From Monoraphidium neglectum (taxonomy: Eukaryota > Chlorophyta > Chlorophyceae > Sphaeropleales > Selenastraceae), in the NCBI RefSeq assembly GCF_000611645.1, contig NW_014011854.1:1-11993 (forward strand): a stretch of DNA of 11,993 nucleotides, written 5' to 3'. Position 1 is the first letter of the stretch. Each line of letters starts with the position of its first letter. Positions 1 to 9,152 of this stretch are shown piece by piece. Position numbers and translations under genes: made by a program. The notes under the pieces were generated by a model, which searched no databases, was not told the DNA's origin, and was given only the letters and a program-made list of their open reading frames with translations.

Positions 1-93
1 CACCCCCACCACCCGCCGCCCAAAAACCTGCCACGCATGACTTTGTCGCCGTTCAAATTAATCCGGCCAACTAAGACCACAGGCGTCACCCAC

Positions 94-606
94 GAGTTTT
101 GGTACCGCAGCTTGTAGTAGAAGTACTGGCAGATCTTTTCCAGGATGGGCGTAGATATTTCTGGGAAGTTGATTGTCCCGAGCTCAGTCTCGGTGAAGGA
201 CCCTGGAGTGCGTTGGGGGGGTGCAAAGGCGACGCGCGCTTCAATGAACGCCAGGAGGACGAAGCGCCGGGGCGGCAGCTGGGGCTGGGGCTTGGGCAGC
301 GCGGGCGGCTGGCCGGCCGCCTGCAATAACAGCGGCGCGGCCCCACCCCAGCGCCCCGCCGGCCGTCACGCCGCGGCGTGAGCAGCGGGCAGCCCTTTGG
401 AATCTGTGATGGCGGCGGAGCGCCCCCCGGGTGGCCCCCCGGCTCGCCAACGCTGGGGTGCGCCGCTCCGCCCGCCGCCGGTGCTCGCCTTGGGAGCTGA
501 GCATGTTGCGTATTGTGTTGGAGACGCAGGCGGCTTTGTAGTCTATGATGAACTCGAAGCCCTCCGCGCTGACCAGCTTGACGGTGTCGCGCTGTGGCGA
601 CGCCAT
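94..606 (-). CDS. Elongin C, 5' two exons (partial; 3' end outside the window)
   Basis: Elongin C is a small BTB/POZ-fold, Skp1-like adaptor. With elongin B it links substrate receptors to cullin ubiquitin ligases, and in animals it also joins the elongin A complex that stimulates RNA polymerase II. Exon 1 (606 to 489) encodes MASPQRDTVKLVSAEGFEFI and runs on to NMLSSQ. Exon 2 (about 202 to 94) gives GSFTETELGTINFPEISTPI and then the ILEKICQYFYYKLRYQNS stretch. This follows the family order: VKLIS/DGxEF, an xMLS turn, the INFxEI strand, and the CxYFxYKxRYxNS helix. About 75 of the usual 105-115 residues are visible; the last helix (the family's EFPIxPExxLELLMAANxL segment) must lie to the left. 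Intron 1 (488 to 203) reads GC...AG, as no GT donor fits the homology. The exon 2 donor is either at 93 or five bases further on. The ATG at 606 gives the normal family N-terminus, although the frame stays open upstream to 993. Confidence 0.88.
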
Positions 607-684
607 GGCTGCCGCCGCTGCCGCTGCGGTCGCCGCCTCCGCCGCCGCTGCTGTTGCTACCGCCGCTGCTGCTGCTCCTGCTGG
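607..684. repeat. GCN/CGG-type triplet repeat next to the elongin C start
   Basis: An imperfect run of GCC/GCT/GCG triplets lies directly upstream of the elongin C ATG. Read on the minus strand in the elongin C frame it would encode an almost pure alanine tract. It is most simply a slippage-prone repeat in the 5' untranslated leader, but it could be translated if initiation occurs at an upstream in-frame ATG (993). Confidence 0.7.
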
Positions 685-1334
685 TGAGCGGCTGAGCGGC
701 TGAAAAGAGGTACGTGCTGCCGGCGACTGGCGCCCGCCACGCAACGCGCTGCTGGCCTGTCGGACGCCTTGGAAGAGCCAGTGGCAGGGCTGCGGTTTGG
801 CCTGCAGGGACGGCGGCGCCGGCGCGGTGATGCAGCGCGCGCGCAGAAACAAGGGGTGCAGTGGCACGAGTGAAGCAAAGCGCACTGAACTTGTTCGCAG
901 ACCACGGCCTGCGCGATCAGGTCGACCTTGTCGCTTTGTATTACTACTTTCTGCCACCTTTCCATACCTGTGTTGTCGGTACGCTGATGCCACGTTAGAT
1001 CGAGGGTCAAGCGCGCGTGGTTCGCACTTATGATATAAGAAATGAGAGGTGTTATGTTACGACAGAGACCAGGACGCTCCGAGGCTGAGCGCAAGACGAG
1101 GGCACAGGGTCGGTACTACTGTGTGCCGGCAATGTGTGAGGCATGTCCGCCGCCCCCGATCTGCGACAGGGCACGTTGATCGGTGGGCCAGGCCACCTTC
1201 AAGTCAAGGCACCGTCTGCACAGGTGTTGTTTTGAAAACCACCAACCATCATCAAAGTCGTGGGAGAATTGGCCTAGAATGGCCGGACCTGGGGCTCCAC
1301 AGCCGCCGTACCAAGGGCAGGACTCCTGCCGGCC

Positions 1335-1351
1335 GGCCGGTCGGACCGGCC
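1335..1351. repeat. 17-bp perfect palindrome with GGCCGGTC arms
   Basis: The arms GGCCGGTC and GACCGGCC are separated by a single G, inside a longer run of GGCC repeats. No gene or terminator is tied to it; in such GC-rich DNA it may be incidental. Confidence 0.5.
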
Positions 1352-1881
1352 GCGCAGCACATTACATTGGCAGGTCAAGCCTCGCAACATTGACACCCGG
1401 CCAGTGGCAACATCAAAATCCAGGGTATTGCGCAAGAAACTCATGAAGAAGTACGATGGCTAGGTTCTGGGAGCAACGGTATGCGAGGGCGCGTCACCTC
1501 TTTGATTGGTTTCAACTAGGTTTGCCGCGTGCACAGTGCAATTGACGATATAAATGTGTCAGAAAGTGAGCAGCGTGAGCACCATCTGGCAGGCAGCTGG
1601 GACCATGACAGCTGCTCTTCACCTCAGCCTCTTTTGGGGTGGCAGCTGCCACCTCCCAATTTCCTCGGCAACGCGTGCGGTTTGCACCAGTTTCGAGGGG
1701 GGTTTATGTGTGGGCCAGGGCGCTCTGGTTGCATTTGAGTGCCGTCGCAAAGCCGCGACGAGCTATGTTTCTCCTTCGTCACCACTGGTGGCCTCAGCTC
1801 CTGGCTAGTCAGCTGTCGCAGCAGCCTCCCCTCCACTGGTGCGCACCGCCTTTGACCTCTCATGATGATGCTGGCACGAGT

Positions 1882-1935
1882 TCGGGCGCCTGGTGTCATG
1901 GCACAGCCTCGGGCGCCTGGTTTTATGGCACGGCG
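1882..1935. repeat. Tandem duplication, period 27 bp, two copies
   Basis: Copy 1 (1882-1908) and copy 2 (1909-1935) share TCGGGCGCCTGGT, then a short variable part, then ATGGCAC. They differ at only a few bases, which suggests a fairly recent local duplication. No coding role is apparent. Confidence 0.65.
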
Positions 1936-3132
1936 CCCAGACATCCACGTGCAGCAGCACGCTGAAGTCTACGTTCTTTGTTGCTGAAGGGCATAGACCG
2001 GAGGAACACCTCAATTACCTTGGAGTTGTAGTCGCTCGGCTGTCACCGTCTTGTGGGGAAGTGGCAAGTGTGCGGCAAGCAGCAGAGTGATCAAAGCAAG
2101 TGGGGGTACCGTATCCCTGCCCATACCCTTTCCACCGGGACTCGTAATACAATTTACCTGAGCGCAACGGCGAGTCGATCAGAGCGGCGGGAGGGGCTTG
2201 ACTGTTATGCGTATTGCGCGCCGAATCGAGACGGGTGCATCGTCGTCCTGGGGGCTGGTGTCACCTCACGGCGGCGGGTGACGCCGGGTTACGCGCTTCT
2301 GGCGGGGCAAGAGGTGACAGTTCGGCGACTGCAGCCTGGCGGGGGGCTGGATTGTTGAGAGGTTGGCGTGTTGATTGCCAGGTCTCATACGCATGGTTGT
2401 GCTGATGTTGAACCTGGTTTGGCTTGACGTGACAAGTTTCACAGCTGCCATTGATTGCTGTGCCTGCCAGTCACACGTTCCTCATAGCACACCAGGTCAC
2501 CCGCGGCAAAACCCTGTGATGCGTCTGTCACCCAGCTGACTGGTAAGGGCCACCCCTAGGCATCAGCGCAAGCCCATGAAACTGTAAGGTGCTCTGCCCA
2601 GCCCCACCCTCCGCAGCAGGGACTATAATTATTGACGCGTTACCGTGGTTGCTGATGAAATGGGACTGCACAGGCCCCCAGAAATGTTGAAGTCGAAGTT
2701 GCAAGTTTTTTCACGAGAAGGTTGGGTGGGCTAAGTCAGGAAGCGAGAGAATCCTGCGCAAACACTCGGTTGAGTCATGACTGAGCAGCATGCTCCTGAA
2801 GGGCTGCGAAAATCGGATGACGCGCTACACAAGAAGGCAGCGAAAATCGCAGGAATGACACGCAGCGAGCCGTGTACGTGGCTGCGCATGCGCAAGCCGG
2901 ACTTCAACACCAACACAGAACAGGGGGAGGACGTTTGCCTGCCGCGCCACCCGCAAAATCTGCTCCCCATCAGGCTACCATGCCAATGGTCCAAAGGGTC
3001 GTGCTTGCCTGCCCTCAAGACCCAAAAAGTCACATCATCCCAAAGTGCTTGGTCAGAGATAATGACTGAGAATATGGGCAAGTCGTACAGAGCAGATGTG
3101 TGCCCAAGCAGTGCAGGGGCGGCGAGTGCAGA

Positions 3133-3520
3133 GCTCGAGGTGAACGCGCCAAAGTCGAGTGGGGGCTGACCGCGCTCAGCAGCGGCCCGGCCCCCACTCC
3201 TTGCTGGGGCTGCCCCCGAGCTTCAGTGCAACCCATCCAAGGGGCGGTCCACACGATGCTTTCCTGAAAATGGCAACCAGTGCTTGGAACCGTCGATGGA
3301 GCAAGCAAGCGCCCCGGAGGTTTTGGGGCTGCACATGCAAAGCCCGAGGTAAAAGCGCCCAAGTGGACTGGGGGCGGACCGCGCTCGGCAGCGGCCCCAC
3401 CCTGACTCCTTGGTGCGCGCGGCTGCCCCCCGGGCTCCACTGCAAACGGTTTAAGGGGCGGCAGACTTGCCAGCCCACAAAATGCAACGATCCAAGGGGC
3501 GGCAGGGCTGCCTGCCCGCA
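3133..3520. repeat. Diverged GC-rich repeat family (about 115-bp units about 209 bp apart, plus a 42-bp sub-repeat)
   Basis: Unit A (about 3133-3248) and unit B (about 3342-3459) share, in the same order, GCYCGAGGT, a run resembling GCGCCMAAGT, a GGGGGC-GACCGCGCTC-GCAGCGGCCC block, an ACTCCTTG block, a GCTGCCCCC block, and TGCAA followed by AAGGGGCGG. A third TGCAAC...CCAAGGGGCGGCAGG copy follows at about 3483-3506, 42 bp after the corresponding part of unit B. Similarity is clear but imperfect, so these look like old copies. They could be part of a dispersed repeat or a decayed non-autonomous element. No terminal inverted repeats or target-site duplications were identified. Confidence 0.6.
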
Positions 3521-3720
3521 ACGCAAAGTGCATCGTCAGGGATCGGCCCAAGTGCTTCAACCCTGAAAAGAAAACAAGGTTGGAGGGGAGAAAAGGAAGG
3601 GAGAGTGCACCCAAACAGCACTGAAGCGTCACGCAAGGAGGCCAGGACCGTGGGGCGCCGCAGAAGAGGGCGGGGCAGCGGCCGCATTGCTGCGGGCGGC
3701 GTGCAACCTGCAATCAGACC

Positions 3721-3744
3721 GGTGTTTCTCGAGAAACAAACACC
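3721..3744. repeat. Inverted repeat centred on GTTTCTCGAGAAAC
   Basis: A perfect 14-bp palindrome (3724-3737) is flanked by GGT on the left and AAACACC on the right. The symmetry extends imperfectly to GGTGTTT...AAACACC. It lies about 150 bp beyond the kinase stop codon. It could form a hairpin near the 3' end of that transcript, but there is no direct evidence of function. Confidence 0.5.
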
Positions 3745-3894
3745 AGTACTGAGCACCAATGACGAAGGTATATGCGACCCCAATTGTTTGTCACGTGACT
3801 ATGTTGATTTGGGTTTGGCAGATGCAGCATCTTTATTTGGGTTCGGGAAGTTCTGTAGTCGGGGCGAGCCTCCAAAAAAAGGGAAGCGGTGTCA

Positions 3895-6800
3895 TCAGTA
3901 CGCTGCAGGGGCGCGCATGCACAACAGGCCCTTGAGGGCCGCCGTCGCCTTGCCAGCCTCCTTGCGCAGCTTGTGGGCCGCGCCATGCACGCGCTCCGCG
4001 GGCGTGCGCACGTCGCGGCCGCCGCGGACGGCGCAGGGGCGCTTGACGCCGCCGCTCGTGAAGAAAAACTCCTTGCCACGGGCGCCGTTGCTGGTGCTGG
4101 TCAGTGTGACCACAGCGATCACGGCCGCAGCGTCCGCCTCGCGGCCGGAGGCGGCGTCGGGCGCGGCGCATGCGTCGCCGTGCGCGCTGCTGCAGCTCAC
4201 ATCGTCAGTGCTGCAGGTCGCAGCCGCGCGTGCGACAGCGCAGGGCTTCATGGCGCCCGCCGTGGGGGCGGCGATGCCGGCGCCCGAGCAGCTGCCACCG
4301 CCGTGCTCGGCGGCAAAGAAGGCAGCCACGCCGGCGCACCGCAGCTTGCCGGGACCGCTGGGGCTGACGCTGCGGCTGCTGGCGCGGCTGGGGGCGCGCG
4401 GCTCCCCGCAGCCGTCCACGACAACCTTGATGGGAACTTCGGCCCTGGCAGCGAAGTCCGACACGCCGCACCCTGAGGCTGCGTGGCTCGCCGCCTCAAG
4501 CTGAACCTGCTGCTGCTCCTTCGCCTGCTCCGCCCCAGCATCAGGCACGCCGTCCAGGCTGAGCCGCGGCGACGCCGCCCGCGAGGCCAGGAGCTCGGCA
4601 CTGAGGGCGTGCTCGACGCTGCCATCGTCCCCACTGCAGACGCTGCTGGCGCAGCTGGTGCCGCCGCACTCACCGCCGCCCCGGCTGCCCTCTCCCGCCA
4701 AAGCCGCCGCGGCGACGACCGCCGCCCTGCTGGCGCCCTCGAGCTCGGCGAGCCTCGCCTGCAGCGCCGCAACCTGCGCCTGGAAGGCCGCTTGCTCGTC
4801 GGCCAGCGCGGCCCTGAGCGCCGCAGCCGCCTCGTCCTTGCGCTGGGCCTGTGATTCGAGCGCCGCCACGCGCCCCTGGAGCGCCCCCTCGCGCTGCGCC
4901 GCCTCGTCGCGCGCGGCGGATGCGGCGGCGCGCAGCGCCGCCGACTCCGCGGCGTGCGCCGACGCCGCGGCAGCCGCCGCCTCGTCCTTGCGCACCTCGC
5001 GCACGGCGCCGGCCCGCGCCGCGTCCTCGAGCGCCGCCACACGCCCGTGAAGCGCCCCCTCGCGCCGCGCCGCGGCCTCGCGCTCGGCGCCCGCGGCCGC
5101 GCACAGCGCCGCCACCTCTGCGGCGTGCGCCGCCGCCGCCGCCGCTGCGGCCGCGCGCGCCTCGTCCCCGCGCGCGCGCCGGCGCTCCGCCAGGTCCGCC
5201 AGCAGCGGCACGGCCTCGCCGACGGCCGGCACCCAGTCCAGGCAGTCCGTGATGCCCAGGCTCTCGCCGTACTCACCGAAGCAGAGCTCCAGCGGGCTGG
5301 GCCGCGCGGCCGGGTGGGGGTCGAGGGCGGAGTCCAGGAACGCCAGCTTGGCAGGCCGCAGCGCCAGGATGTCAGGAAGGTCCCTGTGCGCGCGCGGCGC
5401 GTCTCTGATGCGCCGCGCCATCGCGGCGTCGTGCGCGTCGCCGTCGCCGCGCGCCAGGGCCGCCGCCGCCTCGGCCGTCTCCCAGGGGTGGCGGCCTGCC
5501 TGCACCACGGCCACCGAGGCGGCCAGCGCCCACGCGTCATACTCGGGGCCCACCAGATCGCCCAGGTATGACGGCGCGCCGCGGTCGTAGACAAACTTGA
5601 GGATCTCCCCGGCGGCTTCGGGCGGCGCGTAGCGCGGCGTGAACGCCAGCACCGCGCCGCAGCCCAGCGCGGTCACGCCGCCAAAGTCACACAGGCGGGG
5701 CGCCAGGGTGCCGTCCAGGCACCGGTTGATAAGCAATTGCTCGGGCTTCAAGTCGTTGTATGAGAAACCCTGCGGTGTGGACAGCGACGAGGGATGGTCT
5801 GAGCATGGAGCGATCTAGAGTTGTGCTGCATACTACGACGCCTGAGAATCATGCCTGGATTCGTGGCGGATTGCTGTACCGCAGGCTGGCTCAGCGTGCA
5901 ACATCCCGCGTGTGCCAGGGGCAGAAGCTGCCTCCTGCTGTTGACGATGACTGATGGCACATGCTGCCTGCCGCGGCAGGCGTGGCACGTGCTGCATGCC
6001 GCGCAAGAGGGCAAACGCAAAGCTGCTGCCAATGCTCGAGCGGCGGCACGGGCAGCACTTGTGGCGAGCCGTCGGGTTTTTCCTGCCGCCCGACGCCCGT
6101 AGTTTCGCACCTACCCCGTCCCTGCGTGCCCGGCCACCCGCGACAGCAGGCGTCCCTTGCTCGACCCCCTTCCCTGCCCCCATAATCACGCACCTTGGCA
6201 TGCAGGCCGGCCAGCAGCGGCAGCAGCGTGCGCGCTATCTCGTCGGTGAGGGCGTCGCGCTCCTGCCAGGTCAGCCCCCCGATCATGGGCATCAGCGCCT
6301 CCCCGCCATACTCAAACACCAGGTGCACGTGGGTCTCGTCCTCGTGCACCGCCAGCAGGGCCGGCACGCCACCTGGGTAGAGCACCTCGGGGCCAAGCTC
6401 CTCCTGGCTCAGGATCTCAGACAGCACCTGCAAGGAAGGGGAAGAGGGGGCGGGTGTTTTGGGGGTGGCCGTTGAGGGTGGGAGGGGGTGTGTGAGAGGC
6501 CGGTATTGCGTTCACAAGGTCCCGGGTGAAATCAAGTGATGGGCCAAAGGTTGTTGTGGGGAGTTGGGTGTTTGATAGGTCACGTGGCCACAGCTGACGG
6601 TCCATACTCGGCCGTGCAACAAGGCCAGCAGCGGCGCAAGCTGTGTGGCTGCCAGCGAGGGCTGCGCTTGCCCGCCTGCCCTGGCGCTGCATGGCGCTGC
6701 CCGCCGCGCTGCCAAGGCGACCCCACCGGCCGCTGCCTCCTCCCTGCCCCCTGTGCGCACTCCGTATGGCGCATAATGACCCCCGACGCTCCCAGCCGGC

Positions 6801-7180
6801 TGCGCCCGCAGAAGCCGGCCCCCGCAGCCTGCGCCCCTCACCTGGTCGACCAGCGCGGGCTGCGCGATCAGGCGGTCCTTGCAAAGCGCCTTGACAACCG
6901 CTGGCCTGCCGTCGGGCAAGCGCACCAGCCCCACCAGGCTGGAGCCTTCCTGGTAGACGGACCGCATGGCGCGGAGCTGGGACCTGCAAAGGGGGGCAGC
7001 GGAGGTGGAGCACACGCGTGCCATGGGCGGGAGGCACCTGGCCGCCAGGTTAGACTGCGAGCTGCTGATGGTACTGCCATACACCATGGCGTCAACAGCT
7101 TGGCGGGTGGCTCACCCTGGCAGGCTCGCCAGCACAGGGTCGCCACGCGAGAACAGCTGCGGAAAATTCGGGAGAGCCAT
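3895..7180 (-). CDS. Atypical protein kinase with C-terminal coiled coil (four-exon model, about 771 aa)
   Basis: Exons: 7180-7116, 6983-6842, 6427-6194 and 5769-3895; introns are GT-AG and the joins keep the frame. A protein kinase transfers the ATP gamma-phosphate to protein substrates; the substrate here is unknown. The domain runs from about residue 27 to 315. It has a degenerate glycine loop (YQEGSSLVGLV), the ATP lysine in AVVKAL (K53), a hinge at LVFEYGG, a catalytic loop YNDLKPEQLLI (Asp153), CDFGG (175-177), TPRYAPPE, YDAWALA (D225) and AARPS (R303). HRD has become YND and the metal-binding Asn has become Gln, so activity may be altered. Residues about 337-493 are an Ala/Glu/Arg coiled coil with a duplicated HAAE...REGAL.GRVAALE...RKDEAAA block. 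The rest is Ser/Ala/Gly-rich and ends in a basic helix-like segment. The N-terminus is uncertain: ATG 7087 spliced through a 54-nt intron also fits. The nearest subfamily was not recognised. Confidence 0.75.
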
Positions 7181-8342
7181 GGCCGCAGTTTTATACACAA
7201 AATCACAAAACATTGTATGGTTCGACAGCGTAAACAAGCCATGCCATGCAGGGAGCACCGCAAAACCTCTTTGGGACTGCTTGGAGTTCAGCTGCCGCCG
7301 GATGAGGCACCTACCAAGCGGCTGTGCGCCTGGCGGCTCCACATGAGCTGCGGTTTTTGTTGCATTGAGCAAAGGCGATCCCAAAATGTCACAGCCTCAC
7401 GTGTCATACACCTGATCAATGCCTGACGGCTGGCCTCACTGCTAGTGAGATTCAGTTCTGCTGACAAGGACCGCCCGCACCGATCGCTTTCGGATGCGTC
7501 TTGATTTTATTGTGGCCTGCCATGCACCCCAGCACATCCTACAATCGAAAGGACCTTTTCACTGTAAAACTCACACGAGTCATGCGGAGTATGTTACAAT
7601 GGAATGCTCCACCTGCATCAAAAGGGCAACGGAGGCCACCTCACAAGCTGCGCATCACACACGCATCCTGCCGCCTCGAGCACGCACATCACTGCCTGGC
7701 AGCAAACCAACCAGACAACTTCCTATCCAGACAAACTGCAGTCATTCAACAACCCAAATTTCAGGGTGCACAACTAGCCTACCCTCCTCGACCCTGCCGA
7801 GTAAGGCGCGCGACGACCATGCCCTCATCCCCGACCTGACCCTACCCTGGCGCCAGGCACGCCAGCGTGCAGCTGCAGCCGCTGCAGCGAACGCGCGCGA
7901 GGAGTGAGCAATCACTCAAGCCGCGCGCCAACACGCGGCGGCCCGGCCCTGCCGCCCCCAAACCCCTCGCCTGCCCCCTCGGCGCCACTGGTGACACCCC
8001 ACTCCATACCCTTCAGCCACAAGGGTCGGGTCAGGCGATGTATAAATGCCCTTTTATATGCTCGTAATTTTGTTCACGCAGCTGTGTTGGTGCTTACAGT
8101 ACGGTATTGTGGGGATCTTCGCTGGATACGGGCCTGAAGTCGGTGACCCCGGCCCACATCCAGCCTGTTCAGGTGATCAGGATCGTCCATAACTCACACG
8201 CATGACCTGATTCATTCTCACCGTAGGAAGTGCGGGGCACGCACTCAAGCACCCCGCGGCCAATGCGCGGTCATCTTTTCGCAGCCTGGGACGCGTGACA
8301 GTCGAACGACGGCTCGATACCTCAACCCAGTTCATCAGAAGC
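7181..8342. promoter_or_regulatory. Divergent intergenic region between the kinase and the endostatin-like gene
   Basis: About 1.16 kb separates the two divergent start codons, so both promoters should lie here. The part near 7185-7240 is AT-rich. It includes a TATAAAA-like motif on the minus strand at about 7188-7194, but that lies only some 8-16 bp from the kinase ATG, too close to be its TATA box. A plus-strand TATAAA lies at 8041. Short open frames around 7494-7907 on the plus strand have no recognisable domain or splice context and were not called. Confidence 0.45.
8041..8046 (+). promoter_or_regulatory. TATA-like box upstream of the endostatin-like gene
   Basis: The motif reads GATGTATAAATGCCC and stands about 300 bp before the ATG at 8343. 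That would imply a 5' leader of roughly 270 nt, plausible for an algal gene. This is a motif match only. Confidence 0.35.
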
Positions 8343-9110
8343 ATGTCGCACGTCCCCTCGGGCCTCTGCGCGCCCCTGGTGGTGGTGCTGACGGTGGCTG
8401 CCGCAGTGAGGTGCGGCAACAGCCGCTGAGCTGCGAGCCGCGCTTTGCAGTCGTAGGATGTGTGTCGGTCTGTGAGGGCATGCCCATCCAATGTATTTTT
8501 TGCAGCATGCTGGCAGAAACAACCCAGGAGCAGCCCCACACCGTCCGGTCAACATCTCTGCAGCGCTCCTGGGGCCCAAAAAATGCCCTCCCTGAAAATG
8601 GAGCACTTTGCCCCGAACTTACCCGTCCCGCGACCTGTGCCTGTTACCACACTCTCCACTCCCCAGCGCTCAGGCGGCTAAAGCGCCGAAGCCAACAATC
8701 GGCCTGGTGAGTTGCTGCTGAGCTTGGGTGCGCTGCGAGGCACTCATACGTACAACCTCGTCAGCACTGCTGGCAAGCAAGGAACCTTAGCCAGTCCCTG
8801 CAGCCCGCCGATCCATCCGACTAGCAGGTGTAGGCCTCTGGCTAGGGAGACCCCCAACACCATCCGGTGCACCTCCGTGCGTCCCCTCCCTGCCGCTCGA
8901 ACAGTGCACGCCAGTGCGGGCACTGCTGAAGTCCTGCGCCCTCAAGTCAGCACCAGCCGTGAACCAGTTCTGCAGTGAGCTGCTGGCATCCCCCAACGCC
9001 ACAGCAGACAGCCAGGTGCGCAGGCACGCTATGGAGTGCGGCTGCAAAGTGAATACACGCGCACGCACGCACGCACACACGCACGCATGCACGCACGCAC
9101 ATGCGCGCAA

Positions 9111-9152
<42 letters not shown>

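Larger units (their letters stand above)
607..3894. other. 3.3-kb intergenic stretch without a supportable gene
   Basis: This lies between the elongin C start (minus strand, so it includes that gene's leader and promoter) and the stop codon of the kinase gene. Open frames here are short, overlap on all strands, lack recognisable domains, and are not joined by consistent splice sites. Base composition is more mixed than in the flanking exons. Contents that can be described are a 17-bp palindrome near 1335, a 27-bp tandem duplication near 1882, a plus-strand TGTAA at 2583, diverged GC-rich repeats at 3133-3520, and a hairpin at 3721. No TGTAA was found on the minus strand immediately below the kinase stop. 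A non-coding RNA, an unrecognised short gene or a decayed mobile element cannot be excluded. Confidence 0.6.

Noticed and set aside
2053..2358. 101-codon plus-strand frame
   Set aside because: Looked somewhat protein-like near its end (a GCIVVLGAG stretch) but has no family resemblance, no clear splice sites and no conserved neighbour.
3030..3713. 227-codon minus-strand frame in the intergenic gap
   Set aside because: Its internal similarity follows from the DNA repeats at 3133-3520. There is no recognisable domain, signal or splice partner.
3467..4504. 345-codon open frame on the plus strand
   Set aside because: Most of it lies antisense to the last exon of the kinase gene; it shows only Ala/Arg/Pro composition typical of GC-rich shadow frames, with no domain.
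4954..5571. 205-codon plus-strand frame
   Set aside because: Antisense to the kinase domain; composition only.
4248..5594. 448-codon minus-strand frame overlapping the kinase exon
   Set aside because: Arg/Pro-rich shadow in another frame of the same exon. The frame ending at 3895 carries the kinase motifs and the coiled coil, this one carries none.
7185..7196. Minus-strand TATAAAA as the kinase TATA box
   Set aside because: It lies only about 8-16 bp upstream of the chosen ATG, too close for a transcription start between them; it would fit only the ATG at 7087.
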